Source: GCA-2688775 sp035288865 (GTDB taxonomy: Archaea > Nanobdellota > Nanobdellia > Woesearchaeales > GW2011-AR4). Taken from it: DNA of 64,000 bases. The stretch covers positions 1 through 64,000 of the forward strand of contig DATDZA010000017.1 of the NCBI GenBank assembly GCA_035288865.1, read 5' to 3'. Of this stretch, positions 59,690-64,000 are shown in pieces. The notes beneath the pieces were generated by a model. That model worked only from the letters and a program-made list of their open reading frames with translations, was not told the DNA's origin and ran no database searches. Position 1 is the first letter of the stretch. The number at the start of each line of letters is the position of its first letter. The translations under genes were made by a program, and so were the position numbers.

Positions 59690-60271
59690 ATGGTATGGAG
59701 TTTCTTTCACGAGTTGGGCAGAAAAATTGTGCATATGACTATCCTCGTCATTCTTGTCCTCTATTTTTTTATTGAGAATACCACCGGAAAGCAGATTGCT
59801 TTGCTTTTCCTTGTTGGATTGCTGATAGCTTTCTTAGTTTTAGAATATTTTAGAATTGAGCTTGGATGGAAAATCCCTTTCTTCTCGCTTTTCATAAGGG
59901 CAAAAGAGGAAAACAGGATGTACGGCGTTGTTTATTTTCTTTCAGCTAGCATAATTTCACTTGCGGTATTTGATAAAAAAATAGCATTAGCTGCCCTTTT
60001 GATGACAACTTTCGGCGACATGGTTGCTGCCATTGTCGGCAAAAGATACGGCACAAACTTGATTTACAGAAATAAGACCTCGGCAGGTTTTTTTGGGGAA
60101 TTGGTAATTAACCTGATTGTGGGCTTCCTGATACTTGACAGCATTTACATAATTCTTGGAATGGCATTTGTTGCAACAATTGTAGAAACTTTGGTTGACG
60201 AACTTGATGATAATTTGATGATACCTATATTTTCAGGGTTTGTTGGGCAGATAATTCTATATAGTTTGTAA
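59690..60271 (+). CDS. CTP-dependent dolichol/diacylglycerol kinase-like membrane protein
   Basis: A 193-residue protein with six to seven spans. The family signature is clear: HELGRKIVHM, EYFRIELGWKIPFFS, the FIRAKEENRMYGVVYF segment, MTTFGDMVAAIVGKRYG and NKTSAGFFGEL. Members phosphorylate dolichol, phytol or diacylglycerol with CTP. In this archaeon a polyprenol kinase for lipid or glycan carriers is the simplest reading. Start at 59690 is set by TTATTTATA centred ~27 nt upstream; an ATG five codons earlier lies inside the expected untranscribed stretch. Confidence 0.85.
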   Translation: MVWSFFHELGRKIVHMTILVILVLYFFIENTTGKQIALLFLVGLLIAFLVLEYFRIELGWKIPFFSLFIRAKEENRMYGVVYFLSASIISLAVFDKKIALAALLMTTFGDMVAAIVGKRYGTNLIYRNKTSAGFFGELVINLIVGFLILDSIYIILGMAFVATIVETLVDELDDNLMIPIFSGFVGQIILYSL

Positions 60272-60297
60272 TAATTTTTTTTATTAATCAAAATTAT

Positions 60298-60759
60298 TTA
60301 AATTATCTTATCGGCAAATTCCTTTTCTTCAATCGGCTCGACCATATCAAACATCGATTTCAATCCAGTTTTCAAAGATGATTCATCGCAGATTCTATGG
60401 TGAGTGTAAGGATAAATTATCCATTTCTTGTCAAGTTGTGAAAACGGATTCACAAATATAATACTCAAAAACTTAAAGTCAATCAGCTTTCTCCAGTTTT
60501 TTATCAGGCATTCAAGATTTTCGCTTGAATTAAGCGCTACAATACAGAAATGTGAATCATTTTTTAATTTTGGAATTATCGAATCCAAATTGTTGATGCT
60601 TGGAGAAATTATAAAAAATTGTTCCTTATCTTTGAATTTGACATATAAATCAAATGCGTCTTTATTTTTTTCAATATTCTCAATCTTCTTAGCAATAACA
60701 TCCTTGTTTTTCACAAAGCTTGCTGTCCATTCTATCAGAAAAGATTTAGCGCTTTCCAT
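60298..60759 (-). CDS. Soluble protein of unknown function
   Basis: A 153-residue alpha/beta protein, MESAKSFLIEWTASFVKNKD, with LYVKFKDKEQFFIISP, FCIVALNSSENLECL, SIIFVNPFSQLDKKWIIYPYTHHRICDE and an acidic helical end. The alternation of strands and helices suggests a Rossmann-like or restriction-endonuclease-like core but no motif settles it. TTTATAAATA is centred 25 nt before the ATG, so the message is probably leaderless. Confidence 0.6.
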   Translation of the reverse strand: MESAKSFLIEWTASFVKNKDVIAKKIENIEKNKDAFDLYVKFKDKEQFFIISPSINNLDSIIPKLKNDSHFCIVALNSSENLECLIKNWRKLIDFKFLSIIFVNPFSQLDKKWIIYPYTHHRICDESSLKTGLKSMFDMVEPIEEKEFADKII

Positions 60760-60794
60760 TACTAAATCTACACGGCATTTATTTATAAAATTAT

Positions 60795-60855
60795 CGAAAA
60801 CATGTTTTCGGAAATTTTATATTAGAAAATTTATGATTTTCTTTATATAAAATTT
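60795..60855. repeat. Palindrome and long hairpin downstream of a minus-strand gene
   Basis: CGAAAACATGTTTTCG 60795-60810 is a perfect 16-bp palindrome. Next to it AAATTTTATAT 60812-60822 pairs with ATATAAAATTT 60845-60855, enclosing AGAAAAT 60824-60830 with ATTTTCT 60836-60842. The hairpin lies 5 bp beyond the stop of the gene at 60860 and would suit transcript 3'-end formation. Confidence 0.7.
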
Positions 60856-60859
60856 ATGG

Positions 60860-61282
60860 TTAATGGGCCTCTGCCGGTTTTTTTGTATAGTACTTAGGGA
60901 TTAGTGCGTAAGCGGCAGCCGCTATGCCCAAAGCGCCAACTATTGGAGGTGCAACTGCTGTCATGCTTGCAACAAGTGCTGCACTGCCTAATAATCCAGT
61001 TAAGTAGTCTAATTTGGATTTTGGCATGGCCTTGGAATTTTCTTTCTGGGTGTGGTTAACTTTTCCCTCCAAGCCCCCTGCCTGCTCTTGTTTTTTAAGA
61101 TTTTCAACTAAGATTGAATGAGCTTGTCCGTATGGCAATTGTGTACCGCTAAACAATTTTTTATTGGCATCTTGCTGATACTCTCCCTTTAGGCTGCCAT
61201 ATAATGCAGAAACCTGGTCTTCCTGGGCTTTTGTCCATGATACAGAATCCTTTCTTCCAGCAGTTTCGTGTCCTTCGCTCAT
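60860..61282 (-). CDS. Protein with C-terminal hydrophobic hairpin
   Basis: A 140-residue protein, MSEGHETAGRKDSVSWTKAQ. The first ~85 residues are hydrophilic and helical, with Gln-rich stretches. The last third has two hydrophobic segments (YLTGLLGSAALVASMTAVAPP and IVGALGIAAAAYALIP) and a basic end. It may be a tail-anchored or membrane-associated protein. Start at the second ATG gives the cleaner N-terminus. No family recognised. Confidence 0.6.
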   Translation of the reverse strand: MSEGHETAGRKDSVSWTKAQEDQVSALYGSLKGEYQQDANKKLFSGTQLPYGQAHSILVENLKKQEQAGGLEGKVNHTQKENSKAMPKSKLDYLTGLLGSAALVASMTAVAPPIVGALGIAAAAYALIPKYYTKKPAEAH

Positions 61283-61343
61283 TTTCAATCACTCACTTCA
61301 AGGCAAAGAAAGATTATTTAAAAATTTAATTGATTATAAAGAA

Positions 61344-62090
61344 TTAGTCGTTCTCCACTCGCGGAGCCAATATGAAAGACAGCATCACTTTGTCAATAAC
61401 TTTATACTCTAATTTTAAAGGATAATCCTTGTTGAACTGGATAGTAACTTCATCGCTTAGCTTGGAGCCGTTAATCATTTTTTTCAGGTACTCAATACTA
61501 TACTTTGCTTTTATTTTCTCTGCAGAATTCGTATCCACTTTTGTTGAATCGTCATCCTTTATTTCTATCTTAGCTTGATTCAAATCACCTTCGGCGAGCA
61601 AAGTGAATTTCTTTGGCTCTGCAATGAAAGCTACAGACTCGCCTACAACATCAACATCTGCGATTGCCTCATTCAAAATGCTTGAAGTAGTTTTTATCGT
61701 GACAGGAAATTTCAAGTCAGGAACTTTTTGATCTTTCTCTTCCAACTCAATAATCGGAAGGTTAAATGTTCTTGTTGTGTTGCTTCTCAGCTCAATCTTT
61801 AGCCTGTTGTCAGCGTCAAGCTCAAGAGTCAGCATGTCCTTTGGGGAAGCTCTCCTTAAAATCTGCTTGAAATTGCCAAGGTTTATGGCCATCTCCGTGT
61901 CTTTCTTTACATCGTATTCTGTGAAAGCGCTGCTCAGAAGCTTGAAAACAACCATCGCTACATTTGCAGGGTCCATTGCCACCAGCTCAATTGCATCTTG
62001 GCTGACCTTAAACCTTGCTTCATTGACTAAGTCAGAAATTATAGCTATGCTTTCCTTTAGATAGCCCGGCTCTGCTAATGTAAGTCTCAT
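61344..62090 (-). CDS. pcn: PCNA sliding clamp
   Basis: A 248-residue clamp with the two-domain plan: MRLTLAEPGYLKESIAIISD, DAIELVAMDPANVAMVVFKL, the interdomain region (ELEEKDQKVPDLKFPVT) and the C-terminal LKLEYKVIDKVMLSFILAPRVEND. It encircles DNA and recruits polymerase, FEN1 (whose PIP box is visible in this window) and ligase. Start at MRLTLAE follows a GGGGGTTG ribosome site; a TTG four codons earlier is less likely. Confidence 0.97.
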   Translation of the reverse strand: MRLTLAEPGYLKESIAIISDLVNEARFKVSQDAIELVAMDPANVAMVVFKLLSSAFTEYDVKKDTEMAINLGNFKQILRRASPKDMLTLELDADNRLKIELRSNTTRTFNLPIIELEEKDQKVPDLKFPVTIKTTSSILNEAIADVDVVGESVAFIAEPKKFTLLAEGDLNQAKIEIKDDDSTKVDTNSAEKIKAKYSIEYLKKMINGSKLSDEVTIQFNKDYPLKLEYKVIDKVMLSFILAPRVEND

Positions 62091-62191
62091 TTTAATGAAC
62101 AACCCCCGGCTTAAGTTATCGAGTTCTATTTATATATTTTTGTGTTTTTAAATGGAAAGCTTAATAATAATATTATGACTAAATATTTGTT

Positions 62192-62575
62192 ATGGATGTT
62201 TCAAATAAAGAATTAATAGCAAAAGCAAAATCTGTAATAAAATCTAGAAGAATCAAACACGGATATTTGGTTGGTGATGTCGGATGCGCTTTGCTTTCAG
62301 ATGAAGGGAATATCTATCTTGGAGTTTGCATGGATGTTTCCTGCGGAATAGGATTTTGCGCTGAACATTCAGCCATTGCAGCAATGGTTACAAATGGAGA
62401 GGAAAAAATTAAAAAAATTGTTGCAGTTGTAGAAGGTGGTAAAATAATTCCTCCTTGCGGCAGATGTAGGGAGATTATCAATCAGATTCATAAACAAAAT
62501 AAAAATACGGAAGTTATGATTGGTAAAAATAAAGTTGTCAAGCTTGAGGAATTACTTCCGCATCCTTGGAGTTAG
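62192..62575 (+). CDS. Cytidine/blasticidin-deaminase-like zinc deaminase
   Basis: A 127-residue CDA-fold enzyme. The zinc site is C56-A-E58 (GFCAEHSA) and C89-x2-C92 (PPCGRCRE), with the proton-shuttle Glu in place. GDVGCALLSDEGNIYLG forms the substrate side. It is the short tetrameric type that deaminates cytidine or related bases. Divergent from pcn across a 101-bp gap. Confidence 0.9.
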   Translation: MDVSNKELIAKAKSVIKSRRIKHGYLVGDVGCALLSDEGNIYLGVCMDVSCGIGFCAEHSAIAAMVTNGEEKIKKIVAVVEGGKIIPPCGRCREIINQIHKQNKNTEVMIGKNKVVKLEELLPHPWS

Positions 62576-62619
62576 AAATTAAAAATTTAGTTAATGATAT
62601 TAAATATTCAATAAAATCT

Positions 62620-63948
62620 CTAAAGCCTGATTCTTTCCCCGTCGCCCATAACATGGACATTTTCCCCTATCCTGTAGCCCATTTCTATAGCTAAACTTGC
62701 CAATGCTGAAGTCATTCCCCTTTCTCCGTGCGCTGGAATGATATGCTCAGGCTTTACAAGATTAATAAGTTCTCTCAAATCTTCTCGTGCAGCATGGCCG
62801 CTCTGGTGGACATCCTTGAAAATCCTGACATTTGCATTTCGCAGTTTCTCTTCAAGTAGCTTCCTGTTTTCTATGTTTGTCGGAGTCGGAATTGTCCTGC
62901 ATGAAAATATTACATGGTCTTCCGGAAAGAATTTAAATTTGAATTCATTGCCCATCATCTTTGAAAGAGTTGATTTTGGCTCGCCCTGATGGCCCGTTAC
63001 AACCATCAAATATTTTCCCCTCTCGCTTGCTATTTTCTTCAGCTTCCTGTTTATCTGGTTGCTGTACTTTACAATCTCAACCTTGTCTGTGAATTTCGCG
63101 ATGCCGGTATCTTCAGCCGCTTTTACATATTTTGCCATCGAGCGCCCCATGAAAACAATTTTGCGGTTCATTTTCTGCCCAAATTCAACAATTGAATTTA
63201 ATCTTGCAATATGCGAGGAGAAAGTTGTCACAACGACATGCTTATTTTTGGAATCAATCCCAAGCATTACTTCTTTCAACATTTCTTTTGCAACAGATTC
63301 AGAAGGCATTTTTCTTGCGTCTCCTGCATAGGTTGAATCACATATTAAGGCAAGCACTTTTTTATTTCCAAGCTCTTCCAATCTTTTAAAATTAGGCTTT
63401 TTTCCGAGTGTCGGAAACAAATCCAGCTTGAAATCATTTGCATACAAAATTATTCCTTCATCAGTGTGCAGCGCAAGCATCACAGTCTGCGGGGTTGAAT
63501 GCGTCATGTGCACGAATTCAATTTTAATATTTTTAGAAACATCGAAACTGGAATTAGCAGACATGCTCCTAATCTTGTTGTTGAATTTGATTTTATTATC
63601 CGTGATTATGCTGTTGAGAACCGCCGAAGTGAATGGGGTGCACATAACAGGCGCTTTAAAATTATTTCCAAGATAAGGGATAGCGCCGATGTGGTCAAGA
63701 TGCGCATGCGTTGGCAATATCATTTTTACTTTATCTTTCCAGTCGCTAATTGCAGAAATATCCGGCACAGCTCCGGCATTAATAAGCTCTTTCGCATTAA
63801 TGCTTACTATATCCTCATCGTGTGTGTACTTAATATAATTTTCAAGATGGATTCCCAGGTCAAAAATATAAACTTCGTCTCCCACTCTCACAGCGGTGGA
63901 ATTCTTTCCAACTTCATTATAGCCGCCTACAGCGCATATTTCTACCAT
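62620..63948 (-). CDS. rnj: Ribonuclease J
   Basis: A 442-residue archaeal RNase J of the metallo-beta-lactamase/beta-CASP family. HAHLDH at 81-86, then HMTHSTPQTVMLAL and YANDFKLD, CDSTYAGD, FSSHIARLNS, VTGHQGEPKSTLSKM and the late HQSGHAAREDL and PAHGERGM motifs. It degrades RNA 5' to 3' and shapes rRNA and mRNA ends. TTTATAAATA (minus strand, 63969-63978) is centred 25 nt before the ATG, so the message is probably leaderless. Confidence 0.96.
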   Translation of the reverse strand: MVEICAVGGYNEVGKNSTAVRVGDEVYIFDLGIHLENYIKYTHDEDIVSINAKELINAGAVPDISAISDWKDKVKMILPTHAHLDHIGAIPYLGNNFKAPVMCTPFTSAVLNSIITDNKIKFNNKIRSMSANSSFDVSKNIKIEFVHMTHSTPQTVMLALHTDEGIILYANDFKLDLFPTLGKKPNFKRLEELGNKKVLALICDSTYAGDARKMPSESVAKEMLKEVMLGIDSKNKHVVVTTFSSHIARLNSIVEFGQKMNRKIVFMGRSMAKYVKAAEDTGIAKFTDKVEIVKYSNQINRKLKKIASERGKYLMVVTGHQGEPKSTLSKMMGNEFKFKFFPEDHVIFSCRTIPTPTNIENRKLLEEKLRNANVRIFKDVHQSGHAAREDLRELINLVKPEHIIPAHGERGMTSALASLAIEMGYRIGENVHVMGDGERIRL

Positions 63949-63968
63949 GGGTCCAGATTCTAGATAAA

Positions 63969-63978
63969 TATTTATAAA
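63969..63978 (-). promoter_or_regulatory. rnj promoter TATA box
   Basis: Minus-strand TTTATAAATA, centred about 25 nt before the rnj start codon. It fits the leaderless pattern seen at pelA, trm5, tyrS and htpX. Confidence 0.55.
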
Positions 63979-64000
63979 GATATGGGTAATAAATGGATTT

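Overview
The window is AT-rich archaeal chromosome with a DPANN character, most like a woesearchaeote or pacearchaeote (inference; no ribosomal RNA is present to place it). The information-processing genes are archaeal: PheRS alpha, a TyrRS, DRG GTPase, Pelota, RFC small subunit, PCNA, FEN1, Hef, Hjc, tRNA endonuclease, Trm5, RNase Z, RNase J and PAN. The primase is one fused chain of the kind known from Nanoarchaeum. Many small membrane proteins and lipoproteins fill the space between. The promoter style is archaeal: a TATA-like box (often CCTTTAAATA, TTTATAAATA or ATTTAAAT) lies about 25-29 nt upstream of many start codons, so many messages should be leaderless. I used this to choose starts.

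Layout. 1-5 kb: pheS, a zinc ribbon and pheT, then a shikimate-kinase-like protein, an acetyltransferase and drg. 5-9 kb: a minus-strand carbon operon with split transketolase, an EamA-type membrane protein and transaldolase. 9-14 kb: a TrmB-type regulator, a GIY-YIG domain protein, acetyl-CoA synthetase and Pelota. 14-22 kb: a plus-strand cell-surface block with an anchored exported protein, a 1013-aa multi-spanning protein ending in a GH73-like glucosaminidase domain, and three related lipoproteins. 22-29 kb: RFC, small membrane proteins, a PRC-barrel protein, an orphan Cas4-like nuclease, TyrRS and an M16 peptidase. 29-35 kb: M24 and M29 peptidases, PAN, a small structured RNA candidate and Trm5. 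36-44 kb: nucleic-acid enzymes (FEN1, a winged-helix/nuclease-like protein, EndA, RNase Z, Hjc, primase, a Toprim protein). 44-57 kb: membrane proteins, HtpX, Hef, a degenerate M50 protease and a TraB-like protein. 57-64 kb: a second PRC-barrel protein, a zinc-ribbon trio, a tRNA-Gly with two introns, a CTP-type lipid kinase homologue, PCNA, a cytidine-deaminase-like protein and RNase J.

How the genes fit together. Split transketolase plus transaldolase would run non-oxidative pentose interconversion for nucleotide precursors. Acetyl-CoA synthetase would activate acetate. The M16, M24 and M29 enzymes with PAN form a protein and peptide breakdown block. FEN1, RFC, PCNA, primase, Hjc and Hef cover replication and fork repair. 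EndA is the enzyme that would be needed for the intron-bearing tRNA 20 kb away.

Most unusual content: (1) the surface block with a peptidoglycan-hydrolase-like domain in an organism expected to lack peptidoglycan; (2) tRNA-Gly(CCC) with an anticodon-loop intron and a second intron in the T-loop; (3) a 76-nt structured RNA with its own TATA box; (4) at least three families of dispersed hairpin or repeat elements between genes; (5) divergent gene pairs that appear to share one palindromic TATA box.
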